A stretch of DNA of 64,000 bases from Novacetimonas cocois (GCF_003311635.1 NZ_QEXL01000001.1:28843-92842); one strand, 5' to 3'; counted from the first letter of the stretch, positions 32,782-42,274 are shown. Program-made: numbers and translations. Notes: a model not told the origin generated them from the letters alone.

Positions 32782-35478
32782 TCATGGCCCCTTGATGACT
32801 TCGGCCATGTCGGCGGGACGCAGCCAGCGGGCAAATGCCTTCTGCACGTCCTGCGCCGTCATTTCGTAATACGCCCTGGCGGCCCTGTTCGCGTTATCCA
32901 GCGGCAGTCCCAGACCGCTGAGCTGCAGGTAGCCGGCGGCGATCGAATTCAGGCTGGCCTGTTCGAGCGACAGTTCATGCAGCAGGGCGGACTTTGCCAT
33001 CGTCAGTTCGTCATCATTAAGGGGATGGGCCTGCATGTCCGCCACGTCCCGGATCGCGGCGTCACGTGCCGGCGCGACCTTGGACGGATCCGCCCCGAAC
33101 GTGATGGAATAGGCCGCGCGCTGGCGTGCCCATGTCAGGTTGCTGCTGACGGTATAGACATATCCCGTCCGCACCCGCAGATCACGATACAGATGTCCGG
33201 AGAAGCCGCCGCCCAGCGCCTCGTTCCCCAGCGCCAGGGCGAAATGTTCCGGATTCTGCGCTGTCAGGCCCAGGCTTTCGGCCAGTACCACGCTGTCCTG
33301 CAGGCTGGACTGATCCGGGACCCGCGCGACGGAGGTATGGCTGTCGGGACGGGCGGGCAGGTCCACCTTGGGCATCGGTCCGGTCGCATGCCAGTCGCCG
33401 AAGGTCGCGCTAACCATCTCCAGTGCCTTTTGCGGCGTAATGTCACCGGTAACCACGATGGTTGTCATGTCGGGGCGATAGGCCGTCGCGTAAAAATCGC
33501 GGCTGTCCTGAAGCGTCAGTTTCATGACCTGCGCCGGGGTCGCCTGGCGCAGTGACGGGTCATGCGGGGGATTTATGGCGGATTTGATCGCCCGCCTGAC
33601 CAGATAATCCGGTGACTGCAGCAACCCCGCCAGCGACGACGCGGTATTCATCCGCACCACCCCGAACGCCTTTTCGGGGAAGGCGGGATGCAGCACATTG
33701 TCCGCCAGCAGGCGCAGGCCCTTTTCAAAGTCCGGCGTCAGGGTGCTGACGCCGAAATGGGACCCGGCATATTCGGTCGCCGCGATATCATCCAGCGCCT
33801 TCTGGAAACTGACGCGGTCATAGGTGGTGGTGCCGTACGGGAACAGTTCATCCGTGACGTCGGAAACACCTTCCTTGCCTGCGGGTTCCTCCAGGGCAGA
33901 ACCGATGCGGATCGAACCGTACAGGCTGATGGTATGGCTGACATGGGCGGGGCGGACGATCAGGCGCAGCCCGTTTGGCAGGGTGAAGCTGGACGGTGCC
34001 GGGGTGGGAACCGGCGGCGTCAGCGTCATCAGGTCCTTTTGCGCCCATTGCGGCAGGACGACCGGATGGTCCGGCGATGCGGCAAAGGATTCAGACCCCC
34101 CAAAGCCCTTGCCCGCCACCGGATGGCCGGAGGTACGGGGTGTCAGGATCGCGGTGATGGCGTGTGCGGGATCCAGCACCTCCCGCGCAAGGCGATTGAC
34201 GTCCTCGGGCGTGACGGCGGCATAGGCGCTGGCCAGCGCATCGGGCGAATCGAGTCCCATGACGGCCACCGCTTCGGACCAGCTTTCGGCCAGTCCGGAA
34301 ATGCTGTTCGCGGCATAGCCCAGCTGCGCCAGTTCCCTGCGCCGCGCCGCATCGACCAGATCCGACGGCACGCCATGCGCGCGCAGCGACGCCAGCGTAT
34401 CGCGCAGCGTCTGCAACAGGGCGGACGGGTCCTTCCCTGCCGGGAAAGCCGCCAGCGCGATGCCGATCCCGGCATCGGCCTTGGGCGCGTAATCAAAGCC
34501 GGCCAGCATCGCCTTGCCTTCGGGGACAAGGTCGTAAAGCGCGCCGCGCTGGCTCGACAGGACATCGGACAGGATCTGGGCTGTGGCGTAATCATGCGCC
34601 CGCTGTCCCGGCATGCGGCTGGCGATGGCGATCAGCCCGACGGGATAGTCGGTGGGGAAGCTCAGCATCTGCGGCTGCACCGGGCCGGGTGTTACGGTGG
34701 GACGCGCGGGCAGGGTGCGCGCGGGCAGGGCGGAGAAGATGTCACGCACATGCGCCAGCGCCTGATCGGGATCGACATTGCCGGTAATGATCAGGATGGC
34801 GTTGTTGGGGGTGTACCAGTCCTGGTAAAAACGGCGCAGCATGGCCGTATCCGTATGATCGAACGACTCGCGTGTTCCCAGCGCGTCATGTTCATAGGGC
34901 GTATGGGCGAACAGGATCGACTGCAGGCGCGACAGGTACTGGTATCCGGGGCTGGACAGGTCGCGCGATACCTCCTGTTCTATGGCGCCGCGCTCATGCG
35001 TCCATTCCTCTTCCGACAGGGTCAGGCCGTTCATGCGCAACGCCTCGATACGCAGGGCGATATCAAGGTCTTCCGCCGGGGCGGTATAGAAATACTGGGT
35101 CGTGTTTTCGGTCGTGTCCGCGTTGTAACTGCCGCCCATCCGCGCGCCGATGGCCGACAGCTGGTCCTTGTCCAGTCCCTTGCTGCCGCGGAACATCATG
35201 TGTTCCAGCGCATGCGCCATGCCGGGATAGCCGTCCGGTGCAGCGGCGGATCCGATCAGGTAATTCATTTCCGTCGTGACGACAGGGGCCAGCCGGTCGC
35301 GCACGATGATGACCCGCATGCCGTTGGGCAGCGTCGCGCGCACCGGGGTTTCGGTCTGGACCTGCGTGGGGGACGCCGGCGCATGCTGCTCCGGCGATGA
35401 TGCCCATGCCGGAGTGCAGAGGAAGCTGCTGCCCGCCATAAGCAGGGAAAACAGCGAAGGAAGCAGACATCTGTTCAT
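32782..35478 (-). CDS. M16 family zinc metallopeptidase, two fused M16 halves
   Basis: 898 residues from the ATG at 35478; the frame stays open to 36351, but that part is antisense to the next gene. A signal peptide covers residues 1-26 (cleavage near TPAWA), so it acts in the periplasm. The zinc motif HxxEH is HALEH at 89-93, in the first of two M16 halves. The second half (from about residue 490, SFTLPNGLRLIVRPA) lacks HxxEH and is the usual inactive partner. Pitrilysin-like enzymes degrade peptides in an enclosed chamber. It is divergent from the serine hydrolase gene, with 114 bases between. Confidence 0.93.
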   Translation of the reverse strand: MNRCLLPSLFSLLMAGSSFLCTPAWASSPEQHAPASPTQVQTETPVRATLPNGMRVIIVRDRLAPVVTTEMNYLIGSAAAPDGYPGMAHALEHMMFRGSKGLDKDQLSAIGARMGGSYNADTTENTTQYFYTAPAEDLDIALRIEALRMNGLTLSEEEWTHERGAIEQEVSRDLSSPGYQYLSRLQSILFAHTPYEHDALGTRESFDHTDTAMLRRFYQDWYTPNNAILIITGNVDPDQALAHVRDIFSALPARTLPARPTVTPGPVQPQMLSFPTDYPVGLIAIASRMPGQRAHDYATAQILSDVLSSQRGALYDLVPEGKAMLAGFDYAPKADAGIGIALAAFPAGKDPSALLQTLRDTLASLRAHGVPSDLVDAARRRELAQLGYAANSISGLAESWSEAVAVMGLDSPDALASAYAAVTPEDVNRLAREVLDPAHAITAILTPRTSGHPVAGKGFGGSESFAASPDHPVVLPQWAQKDLMTLTPPVPTPAPSSFTLPNGLRLIVRPAHVSHTISLYGSIRIGSALEEPAGKEGVSDVTDELFPYGTTTYDRVSFQKALDDIAATEYAGSHFGVSTLTPDFEKGLRLLADNVLHPAFPEKAFGVVRMNTASSLAGLLQSPDYLVRRAIKSAINPPHDPSLRQATPAQVMKLTLQDSRDFYATAYRPDMTTIVVTGDITPQKALEMVSATFGDWHATGPMPKVDLPARPDSHTSVARVPDQSSLQDSVVLAESLGLTAQNPEHFALALGNEALGGGFSGHLYRDLRVRTGYVYTVSSNLTWARQRAAYSITFGADPSKVAPARDAAIRDVADMQAHPLNDDELTMAKSALLHELSLEQASLNSIAAGYLQLSGLGLPLDNANRAARAYYEMTAQDVQKAFARWLRPADMAEVIKGP

Positions 35479-35592
35479 GACGGACAGGTTATCCCCGTTC
35501 TTGCGACCTGACCAGTTCATCCGGGTCCTTGCGTTGCAGTCGATGTCACTTAATGTATGGAAGGACAGCACGACATGCGAAAGGGCGGGCGA

Positions 35593-36762
35593 ATGACGGA
35601 TGCGCACGCGGATGCCATGCGCGAACGCGTGGCGCGGGTGATGGATGATGCCGTCGCGTCCGGGCGTCTGGTGGGCGCGGTCGTCATCGTGGCGACAGGC
35701 GGCCGCGTCGTCCTGCGTCACGCCGTGGGGATGGAGGATCGCGAAGCCGCCGTGCCCATGCGCATCGACAGCCGGTTTCGCCTTGCCTCCCTGACAAAAC
35801 CGGTGGTGACCGCGCTTGCCCTTGCAATGGCGGAGCGCGGGATGCTGGATCTGGATGATCCCGTTTCCCGCTATCTGCCGTTTTTTCGTCCACGTCTGCC
35901 GGATGGGGGGGAAACGGAAATCCCCCTGCATCGACTCCTCAGCCACAGCAGCGGCCTGTCCTACGGCTTCCAGTTCCCGCGCGACGACAATCCTTATGCG
36001 CGCGCCGGGGTTTCGGACGGACTGGCGGAACCCGGCCTGTCGTTGCGGGACAATCTGGAACGGCTGGCGGGGGTGCCGCTGATTTTCGCGCCGGGCGCGC
36101 GATGGACCTATTCGCTCGGCCTCGATGTCATGGGGGGCGTGCTGGAACAGGCGGGAAATGCCGACCTGCCGGAACTGGTGCACCGTCATATCGGGGCGCG
36201 GCTGGGGGGCTGGACGCGGACGGGATTTCACGTCGGTCCCGGCGATACGCTGGCGACCTGTTATGCCGATGCCCGGCCCGTGCCGCTGCGGATGCCCGAT
36301 TCCTATCGCCTGCCGCGCATCCTGCCCGATGGCAGGGTTTCGGAAATCCACTTCATGCCCGATCGCGTCCGCAACCGTGCGTCCTATCCCTCCGGCGGGG
36401 CGGGGATGGTGGGAACGGCGGACGATTTCATGACCTTCATCGAGGCCATACGCGCCGGGGGCGGGCCGATCCTGTCCCCTTCAACGGCCATGCGCTTTGG
36501 CGCGAACGCCATTGGCGATGCCCCCATGGGGCCGTTTTTCCGTGGAAAGCGCTTCGGGTTTGGCGGGGTCATCATTACTGATCCCGCCGCAGCGCGCACG
36601 CCGCTTTCGGTCGGCAGCTTTACGTGGGGCGGGGTTTACGGGCATCAGTGGACGGTGGACCGGGCATGCGGTATTTCCATCGTGATGCTGAGCAATACCG
36701 CGCTTGCCGGCATGATCGGCGCGTATCCCGACGCGGTCGTGCGGGCCGTGTACGGACAATGA
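35593..36762 (+). CDS. Serine hydrolase, class C beta-lactamase / esterase EstB family
   Basis: 389 residues from the ATG at 35593, which follows AAGGGCGGG. The nucleophile motif SLTK is at residues 66-69 and the Tyr motif YSL at 173-175 (WTYSLGLDVMGGVLEQAG). The C-terminal GSFTWGGVYGHQWTVD supplies the third motif region. There is no signal peptide, so unlike true AmpC it is cytoplasmic and more likely an esterase or a peptidase acting on small substrates. The next gene lies 72 bases downstream in the same direction. Confidence 0.88.
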   Translation: MTDAHADAMRERVARVMDDAVASGRLVGAVVIVATGGRVVLRHAVGMEDREAAVPMRIDSRFRLASLTKPVVTALALAMAERGMLDLDDPVSRYLPFFRPRLPDGGETEIPLHRLLSHSSGLSYGFQFPRDDNPYARAGVSDGLAEPGLSLRDNLERLAGVPLIFAPGARWTYSLGLDVMGGVLEQAGNADLPELVHRHIGARLGGWTRTGFHVGPGDTLATCYADARPVPLRMPDSYRLPRILPDGRVSEIHFMPDRVRNRASYPSGGAGMVGTADDFMTFIEAIRAGGGPILSPSTAMRFGANAIGDAPMGPFFRGKRFGFGGVIITDPAAARTPLSVGSFTWGGVYGHQWTVDRACGISIVMLSNTALAGMIGAYPDAVVRAVYGQ

Positions 36763-36834
36763 TCGTGCATGCAAACACGCCATTGCGGCGGCGTCCGCGC
36801 CGCATGGCGGGACTGGACTGTTACGGGAACTGCA

Positions 36835-37350
36835 ATGTCTTTTGGTGAACGCGTCAATCAGTTCGATGCATGGCTGCTGGATCGGGTTTTCCAGCCTTTT
36901 GCCGATGCGCTGCCCGAACGGGTCTCCGCCATGGATCTGGGCATGAATTTTCAGGTCGGGTCGATCGTCCTGTCGGCGGTGTCCATTTCCGCCCTGCTGA
37001 TGCTGGAGGGCATGTCGTTCGACAGCGTCGTCACCAACATGCTGGGATGGTGTTTCGAGGTCATCTTCTACATCGGCATACACCGCATGCGCGGGATGGT
37101 GCGGCCGGGCTACCTCAATCCCCTGCGCGGGATGCTGGCGGGGATGCGCCCGATTTCGATTCCCTTCGCCTTTTATGCGCTTTATCAGGCAGTTACGGCG
37201 GACAGGGCCTATGAACTGGCGTTGTGGTTCAATTCCCTGTCGCAGATCGTGTTCGTCGCCGGGATTTACCTGATTTCATGCCACATGCCCCCGCCGCGCC
37301 AGCGGGCGCGTCAGGGCTTTGGCCGGGGGCTTCAGCCCAACGAGACCTGA
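36835..37350 (+). CDS. Small integral membrane protein, unknown
   Basis: 171 residues from the ATG at 36835 (the open frame reaches 36769). Three or four hydrophobic segments: SIVLSAVSISALLMLEGM, VVTNMLGWCFEVIFYIGI, ISIPFAFYALYQAVTA and LSQIVFVAGIYLIS. The ends are polar, and the C terminus is basic (PPPRQRARQGFGRG). I do not recognise a family. The sequence is continuous and well conserved in character with no sign of disruption, so I take it as a real inner-membrane protein. Confidence 0.65.
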   Translation: MSFGERVNQFDAWLLDRVFQPFADALPERVSAMDLGMNFQVGSIVLSAVSISALLMLEGMSFDSVVTNMLGWCFEVIFYIGIHRMRGMVRPGYLNPLRGMLAGMRPISIPFAFYALYQAVTADRAYELALWFNSLSQIVFVAGIYLISCHMPPPRQRARQGFGRGLQPNET

Positions 37351-37397
37351 TGGCGCAGCATCATCCCGTCGCGCGCGGGGAAAAGCCGCGCGTGCCT

Positions 37398-37574
37398 TCA
37401 GAAATCGATGCAGCGTCCCTTGACGGCCCAGTCGCCGTAACGGGTGGGTTCCGGTCCCTTGGGGCCGCCACGCTCGTCAGGTTCGGCGGGCTGTTTCAGG
37501 ACAGCCTTGTCCGCCTCTTCCAGCGCCTTTTCGGATGTCAGGGATGTGGGGGGGAGGGGGTTCTTGTCGCTCAT
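37398..37574 (-). CDS. Succinate dehydrogenase assembly factor 4 homologue (DUF1674)
   Basis: 58 residues from the ATG at 37574. The C-terminal half carries the DUF1674/SdhAF4 signature GGPKGPEPTRYGDWAVKG, ending RCIDF; the N-terminal half is a charged, probably flexible segment. In mitochondria and alphaproteobacteria this factor helps flavinylated SdhA join SdhB. The genes for SDH itself are not in this window. The frame is open to 37640, but only the short version looks like the family. Confidence 0.88.
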   Translation of the reverse strand: MSDKNPLPPTSLTSEKALEEADKAVLKQPAEPDERGGPKGPEPTRYGDWAVKGRCIDF

Positions 37575-37703
37575 GGGACGAAGTGTTGATCCAATCGCGA
37601 TGTCCGGCAAGGGCAAAAGGACGTGAGCAGCCGGTCCCATATCATGCCCTGCTTCGCAAAGAGCGTTTCAGCTGTCCCCCACGAAACACCCCATAATCAT
37701 GAA

Positions 37704-37783
37704 GAAGTTTTTGGTGAAGCTTTTTTCAAAAAGCTTCGAAGAATGCCGCCTTTCTGAAAAAGGCGACACCCGGAAACGTTTTT
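37704..37783. repeat. Dispersed cloverleaf-like intergenic repeat, copy 2
   Basis: About 80 bp matching 14277-14354 over nearly its whole length: shared blocks include GGTGAAGCTTTTT, CAAAAAGCTTCGAA and AAAAAGGCGACACCCGGAAAC. It has the same two internal hairpins and outer complementary arms; here the right arm has an extra G (GGAAACGTT). It sits between sdhAF4 and ccmI, both leftward, so it lies within a possible transcript from ccmI. Confidence 0.8.
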
Positions 37784-37813
37784 AGGAAAATGGGTTTAAA
37801 CCAGTCGTCCGGC

Positions 37814-38536
37814 TTATTGATGCTCCGACTGGGCGATGCGCTGCTGGACCGCCATCCGCCATGGGGCATCCGCAGGCGCCGCATCCAGCGCGCGACGGTA
37901 AAGGTCCGCCGTCTCGGGCGAGATGTGGCCGCCATCGGCCATTGTCTGCGCCTCTGCCGCGCGGGCGGCGACTTCGGGTTCGAACTTGCTTTCGATGGCC
38001 ATGCGCCATGCCTGCGCCGCAGCGGCGTAATGGTCGCGCGCGGCCTCGGCCTGTCCCAGCAGCACATATCCCTGGAAGCGGCTGGGATCATCCACTGGCA
38101 TCTGCCGCAGGCTGTCACGCAGCCTGTTGATCAGGTCGTCGTTGCGATGGTCCGCCTTTTCCGCCGCCACCAGCCGTGGGGCCAGCGGCTGCGCGGGCAG
38201 GGAGGGATGGCCGCATGTCAGGTAAAGTCCCAGCGAGACGAGGGGCAGCGCCAGCAGCGCCCCTGAAATCGCCAGCGTGGACGCCCCCTTGCGCACGGGG
38301 GGGAGCGGCATGCTGTCGGACCCCAGAAGACGGCGCTGGATTTCCAGCCGGGCGCTGTCATGTTCGGATGGCGCGATCAGCCCTTCGGCAAGGTCGCGGT
38401 CCAGTTCGACCATCTGCGCCTGATGCAGGGCAAAGGCGCTTTCGCGTTCATCGCGCAGCAGGGTGGTCCTGCGAAAGGAGATAAGACAGGGCAGCAGCGC
38501 AATCACGCTGAGCAGGCAGATACCAATCCAGATCAT
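37814..38536 (-). CDS. ccmI: Cytochrome c biogenesis protein CcmI (CycH)
   Basis: 240 residues. N-terminal membrane helix (ICLLSVIALLPCLI), a cytoplasmic segment with ALHQAQMVELDRDLAEGLI typical of CcmI, a second helix (LAISGALLALPLVSLGLYL), then a short periplasmic TPR part (FQGYVLLGQAEAARDHYAAAAQAW). CcmI presents apocytochrome to the haem ligation machinery with CcmF/CcmH. The periplasmic TPR domain is short compared with the 400-residue E. coli/Rhodobacter type. Last gene of the ccm run, 7 bases after ccmH. Confidence 0.9.
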   Translation of the reverse strand: MIWIGICLLSVIALLPCLISFRRTTLLRDERESAFALHQAQMVELDRDLAEGLIAPSEHDSARLEIQRRLLGSDSMPLPPVRKGASTLAISGALLALPLVSLGLYLTCGHPSLPAQPLAPRLVAAEKADHRNDDLINRLRDSLRQMPVDDPSRFQGYVLLGQAEAARDHYAAAAQAWRMAIESKFEPEVAARAAEAQTMADGGHISPETADLYRRALDAAPADAPWRMAVQQRIAQSEHQ

Positions 38537-38543
38537 AATTTTC

Positions 38544-39023
38544 TCAGCGCGGTCGGGTCAGGTCGTCCAACCGCGCACGCTCTGCGTCGGTCAGGGGCGG
38601 GGGGGATGATGTCGTCCTGGGGCGGCGGAACGCGCGCAACGCCACCGCCATGCCCACCAGCAGCGCCAGCATGGGCATCAGCCACAGCAGCAGCGTGCCG
38701 GCCGTCAGGGGCGGGCGCAGCCGGATGAAATTGCCATACCGGTCCACCATCCAGTCCATGACCTGCCTGTTGCTTTCACCCTTGGCGACATGTTCGCGCA
38801 CCACGTGGCGCAGGTCGCGGGCCAGGTCGGCGCTGCTGTCCTCGATCGATTCGTTCTGGCAGACAAGGCAGCGCAGTTGCGAACCGATGGCCTCCGCGCG
38901 CTGTTCCTGCGCGGGATCAGGCAGCATTTCGGACGGGTCATCGACCGCGCCCGCCACCAGCGGGGCCAGCATGAAGCACAGGGCCAGCGCGATCAGCGCG
39001 CGTCGCAGGATACGGGCTGTCAT
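38544..39023 (-). CDS. ccmH: Cytochrome c-type biogenesis protein CcmH
   Basis: 159 residues from the ATG at 39023, which overlaps the ccmG stop by 4 bases. Signal or first helix (residues 7-25), then the redox motif LRCLVCQN with Cys52 and Cys55, the hallmark of CcmH/CcmL, and a second membrane helix (LLLWLMPMLALLVGMAVAL) near the C terminus. It reduces the apocytochrome CxxCH cysteines before haem attachment. The long open frame to 39329 is antisense noise. Confidence 0.95.
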   Translation of the reverse strand: MTARILRRALIALALCFMLAPLVAGAVDDPSEMLPDPAQEQRAEAIGSQLRCLVCQNESIEDSSADLARDLRHVVREHVAKGESNRQVMDWMVDRYGNFIRLRPPLTAGTLLLWLMPMLALLVGMAVALRAFRRPRTTSSPPPLTDAERARLDDLTRPR

Positions 39024-39598
39024 TGTTTCAGGCGGTCCACCAGTGGCAGGATGGTCGTGCGGATCAGTTCCTCGGTAATCGGGGCTGCGGTGTGCCAGCG
39101 TATGATCCCCCCCGGCCCGATCAGGAAGGTTTCCGGCACGCCAGAGACACCCCAGTCGATGGCCGCAAGGCCGTCGCGGTCGGCCGCGATGCGGGCATAG
39201 GGATTGCCCGCGCGCTGCACGAAGCCCATGGCGTGCTCCGGCTTGTCCTTGTACGCGATGCCCCAGATCGGCACCTGTGCCTTCAGCGCGTTCAGCGTCG
39301 GCATCTCCGCCACGCAGGGAATGCACCATGACGCGAAATAATTGACCAGCACCGGCGTCTTCAGCGCCCGCAGGTCGGCCGCGCCAAAGCCCTGCGACGG
39401 GGCCTGGTCCGGCAGGTTGAAGTCCGGCACCGCACGGTTGAGGACCGGCGCGTGAATGTCATGCGGATCGAAGGAGCCGTGCGTCATGCCCGACAGCATC
39501 CGCCAGAAGGCCACGCCCGTCGCCCCCGCAAGGACAAGGGGGGTCGCCATCAGCAGCCGCCGCCGCGTGGGGGAGGAGGGGGAAGTGTTGCCGCTCAT
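39020..39598 (-). CDS. ccmG: Thiol:disulfide interchange protein CcmG/DsbE
   Basis: 192 residues from the ATG at 39598, which overlaps the ccmF stop. N-terminal membrane anchor (LLMATPLVLAGATGVAFW), then a periplasmic thioredoxin fold with active site WCIPC (91-95) and the cis-Pro region GVPETFLIG. It keeps the CcmH/apocytochrome thiols reduced during cytochrome c maturation. Confidence 0.95.
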   Translation of the reverse strand: MSGNTSPSSPTRRRLLMATPLVLAGATGVAFWRMLSGMTHGSFDPHDIHAPVLNRAVPDFNLPDQAPSQGFGAADLRALKTPVLVNYFASWCIPCVAEMPTLNALKAQVPIWGIAYKDKPEHAMGFVQRAGNPYARIAADRDGLAAIDWGVSGVPETFLIGPGGIIRWHTAAPITEELIRTTILPLVDRLKQ

Positions 39599-41574
39599 GC
39601 CGGTGTCACCATGTTCGCCGCCTGCGCCCGGCGTGGCGCACCCACGCGCACCCGGCGGTCCGACAGCGACAGGGCGCCGCCAATGGCCATGACAAGCCCG
39701 CCCAGCCACATCCACGGCGCCAGCGGGTTGTGATGCAGGCGCAGGACATAGGTGGGGTCCGCATCCGTGCCATGCTTGTCGCCCAGCACGCCATAGGTGT
39801 CGGAAATCAGGTTGGTATGGATCGCGACCTCCGTCGTGGTCTGGTGCTGGCTTGCAAATGTCCGCTTGGCCGGATGCAGCGTCGTGATCAGGCGGCCGTT
39901 ATGGCGTACCTCGATCGTGGCGATCATCGCGTCATAGTTGGGACCCTTCGCATTGCGCACGTCCGTCAGGGTCCACGCATCGCCCGCCAGCATTTCGGTC
40001 TGGCCGATATGCACCTCGACAATGCGGTGGCTGGCCTGCGACATGCCGGCAAGGCCAAGGACCGTCACCCCGACGCCCGCATGCGCCAGCGCCGCGCCGA
40101 ACACCGCGCGCGGCAGGCTGCGCGCGCGCCGGATGCTGGCGGACAGGGGCTGACGGAACAGGCGCAGGCGTTCGATGACGTCGGTCGCGCTGCTGGCGAT
40201 CACCCATACCGCCATCGCGGTGGCAAGGATGGGCAGGATGTCGCGCATCCGCATGACCGCCACCACCAGCGCCACCAGCGACAGGCCGGCCGCCCACCAC
40301 AGGCGGCGCAGGACCGGCCACATGTGCGCGCGCTTCCACGGCATCATCGGGCCAAAGCCCATGAACGCCATCAGCGGGATCGCCAGCGGAATGGTGGTCG
40401 CGTCAAAGAACGGCTTGCCCACGGATATCGTCTTGCCGAACAGCAGGGACATGAATGGCGGATACATCGTGCCCGTCAGCACCACGGCGCAGATGGAACA
40501 CAGCAGGATGTTGTTCAGCACCAGCAGCCCCTCGCGCGAGACGGGGGCGAACAGGCCGCCGGTCGTCAGCTGCGGCGCGCGCATGGCAAACAGCAGCAGG
40601 GACCCGCCGATGACCAGCGCCAGCAGCCCGAGGATGAAGATGCCGCGTGCCGGGTCGTTGGCGAATGCATGCACGGAATTGAGGATGCCCGAACGCACGA
40701 GGAACGTGCCCGACAGGGAGAAGGAGAAGGTGCCGATCGCCAGCAGTACCGTCCAGATCTTCAGTCCCTCGCGCTTTTCGACCACGATGGCCGAATGCAC
40801 CAGCGCGGTGCCCGTCAGCCACGGGATGAGGGAGGCATTTTCCACCGGGTCCCAGAACCAGTAACCGCCCCAGCCCAGCACGTAGTAAGACCACCATGAC
40901 CCCAGCGCGATGCCGCAGGTCAGGAAGCACCATGCCGCGACGGCCCACGGGCGCACCCACCGGCCCCATGCCGCGTCGACCCGTCCCTCGATCAGGGCGG
41001 CGATGGCAAAGGCAAACGGCACGGCGAAACCGACATAGCCGGTATAGAGAATGGGCGGATGGAACGCGAGGCCGGGATCCTGCAGCAGCGGGTTCATGCC
41101 CTGCCCGTCCATCGGCGCGGGCCAGACGCGGGCAAACGGGTTGGAGGTCAGCAGGCAGAACAGTTCGAACCCCGCCGCGACCCCGCCGAGCACCGCGATC
41201 ACGCGTGCCTGCAACGCCGATGGCAGGTTGCGCCCGAACAGCGCCACAGCGCCCCCGCAGATCGACAGGATCATCGCCCACAGCAGGACCGATCCCTCAT
41301 GATTGCCCCATACGCCGGTGATCTTGTACAGCAGCGGCTTGTCCACCGCGCTGTTGGCCGCGACGTTCTGGACGGAGAAGTCGTTGGTGATCGCCGCATG
41401 GATCAGGCAGGCGAAGGACGTGATCAGGCACAGCATCTGCCCCACCGCCAGGGCGGGGGCAAGGCCCATCAGGCGCGGGTCACGACGCTGTGCCCCGATC
41501 AGTGGCAGGATGGCCTGCCCCGCGGCGATTCCGCAGGCCAGCGCAAGGGCGAAATTTCCAAGTTCCGGATTCAT
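39595..41574 (-). CDS. ccmF: Cytochrome c haem lyase subunit CcmF
   Basis: 659 residues, about 15 membrane helices. The haem-handling WWD domain reads WGGYWFWDPVENASLIPWL. HEGSVLLWAMILSICGG and AFHPPILYTGYVGFAVPFA are typical CcmF blocks with conserved histidines. CcmF, with CcmH and CcmI, transfers haem from CcmE to apocytochrome on the periplasmic side. I chose the ATG at 41574; upstream open frame to 41688 is antisense to ccmE. Confidence 0.97.
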   Translation of the reverse strand: MNPELGNFALALACGIAAGQAILPLIGAQRRDPRLMGLAPALAVGQMLCLITSFACLIHAAITNDFSVQNVAANSAVDKPLLYKITGVWGNHEGSVLLWAMILSICGGAVALFGRNLPSALQARVIAVLGGVAAGFELFCLLTSNPFARVWPAPMDGQGMNPLLQDPGLAFHPPILYTGYVGFAVPFAFAIAALIEGRVDAAWGRWVRPWAVAAWCFLTCGIALGSWWSYYVLGWGGYWFWDPVENASLIPWLTGTALVHSAIVVEKREGLKIWTVLLAIGTFSFSLSGTFLVRSGILNSVHAFANDPARGIFILGLLALVIGGSLLLFAMRAPQLTTGGLFAPVSREGLLVLNNILLCSICAVVLTGTMYPPFMSLLFGKTISVGKPFFDATTIPLAIPLMAFMGFGPMMPWKRAHMWPVLRRLWWAAGLSLVALVVAVMRMRDILPILATAMAVWVIASSATDVIERLRLFRQPLSASIRRARSLPRAVFGAALAHAGVGVTVLGLAGMSQASHRIVEVHIGQTEMLAGDAWTLTDVRNAKGPNYDAMIATIEVRHNGRLITTLHPAKRTFASQHQTTTEVAIHTNLISDTYGVLGDKHGTDADPTYVLRLHHNPLAPWMWLGGLVMAIGGALSLSDRRVRVGAPRRAQAANMVTPA

Positions 41575-41582
41575 GGCTGCTA

Positions 41583-42116
41583 TCAGCTTCCGTGCTGCGT
41601 GGGACCGGACGTGTTCGCGGATGCGTCCCTGGCCGTCATGGTGTTCCAGCTTGCGGCGTCGGGGGCCTTGCCGTAACGCGGGTCCCATTTGCCGGTGCGG
41701 CGCAGTTCCTCGGCCACTTCCTTGGGCATGTAGGTCTCGTCATGCTTGGCCAGCACCTCGGTCGCGCGCATCGTGCCGTCGGGATTGATCGTGCCCACGG
41801 CCACCACGGACTGTCCCTCGCGGAACAGGTCGGGCAGGATGCCTTCGTAACGCACGGTCACGGCGTCCTGTCCGTCGGTGACGTCAAAGATCGCGACAGG
41901 CGTATCCTTCACCTTCTCGCGCCGGACGCTGCCGGCCACCACCATGCCGCCCAGGCGGATCGTACGGTCCTTTGGCGGCGGTTTCGCATGGACCTGCGAC
42001 GGCGCCATGAAAAAGACGATGTTGGAGGAAAACGCGTTCAGCGTCAGCGCGGCCGCCGAACCCAGTCCGATCAGGCACGCGATCACCAGCCACAGCCGGC
42101 GCGTCTTGCGCGTCAT
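41583..42116 (-). CDS. ccmE: Cytochrome c maturation haem chaperone CcmE
   Basis: 177 residues. N-terminal membrane anchor (LWLVIACLIGLGSAAALTL), then an OB-fold with RTIRLGGMVVAGSV. The haem-binding His125 lies in LAKHDETYMP (HxxxY motif), where haem is covalently held before transfer. ATGA overlap with ccmD; ccmF starts 8 bases later. Confidence 0.96.
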   Translation of the reverse strand: MTRKTRRLWLVIACLIGLGSAAALTLNAFSSNIVFFMAPSQVHAKPPPKDRTIRLGGMVVAGSVRREKVKDTPVAIFDVTDGQDAVTVRYEGILPDLFREGQSVVAVGTINPDGTMRATEVLAKHDETYMPKEVAEELRRTGKWDPRYGKAPDAASWNTMTARDASANTSGPTQHGS

Positions 42117-42274
42117 GCCCGCCGCCCTGCCGTGTTCGCGTTGCGTCCGGGACGTTCGATCGTGGCAAGGCGCGCGCGGGCGCGGCGCAGGCGGATCGCG
42201 GCGTTGAGGGAAAGGGTCACGGCCACCACCAGCGTCAGGCCGTAGGCGGCGATGATATAGGGAAGATGTGTCAT
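42113..42274 (-). CDS. ccmD: Haem exporter protein CcmD
   Basis: 53 residues: MTHLPYIIAAYGLTLVVAVT starts a single membrane helix, followed by LNAAIRLRRARARLATIE, a basic segment on the cytoplasmic side. This is the standard CcmD layout; CcmD helps release haem-loaded CcmE from the CcmABC complex. It is overlapped by 4 bases at both ends, with ccmC before and ccmE after, which fixes its limits. Confidence 0.92.
   Translation of the reverse strand: MTHLPYIIAAYGLTLVVAVTLSLNAAIRLRRARARLATIERPGRNANTAGRRA

Noticed and set aside
33688..35400. 570-codon plus-strand frame inside the M16 gene
   Set aside because: Antisense shadow; the M16 protein carries a signal peptide and HALEH zinc motif.
35479..36351. 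N-terminal 290-residue extension of the M16 frame
   Set aside because: Antisense to the serine hydrolase gene; a proper signal peptide begins at 35478.
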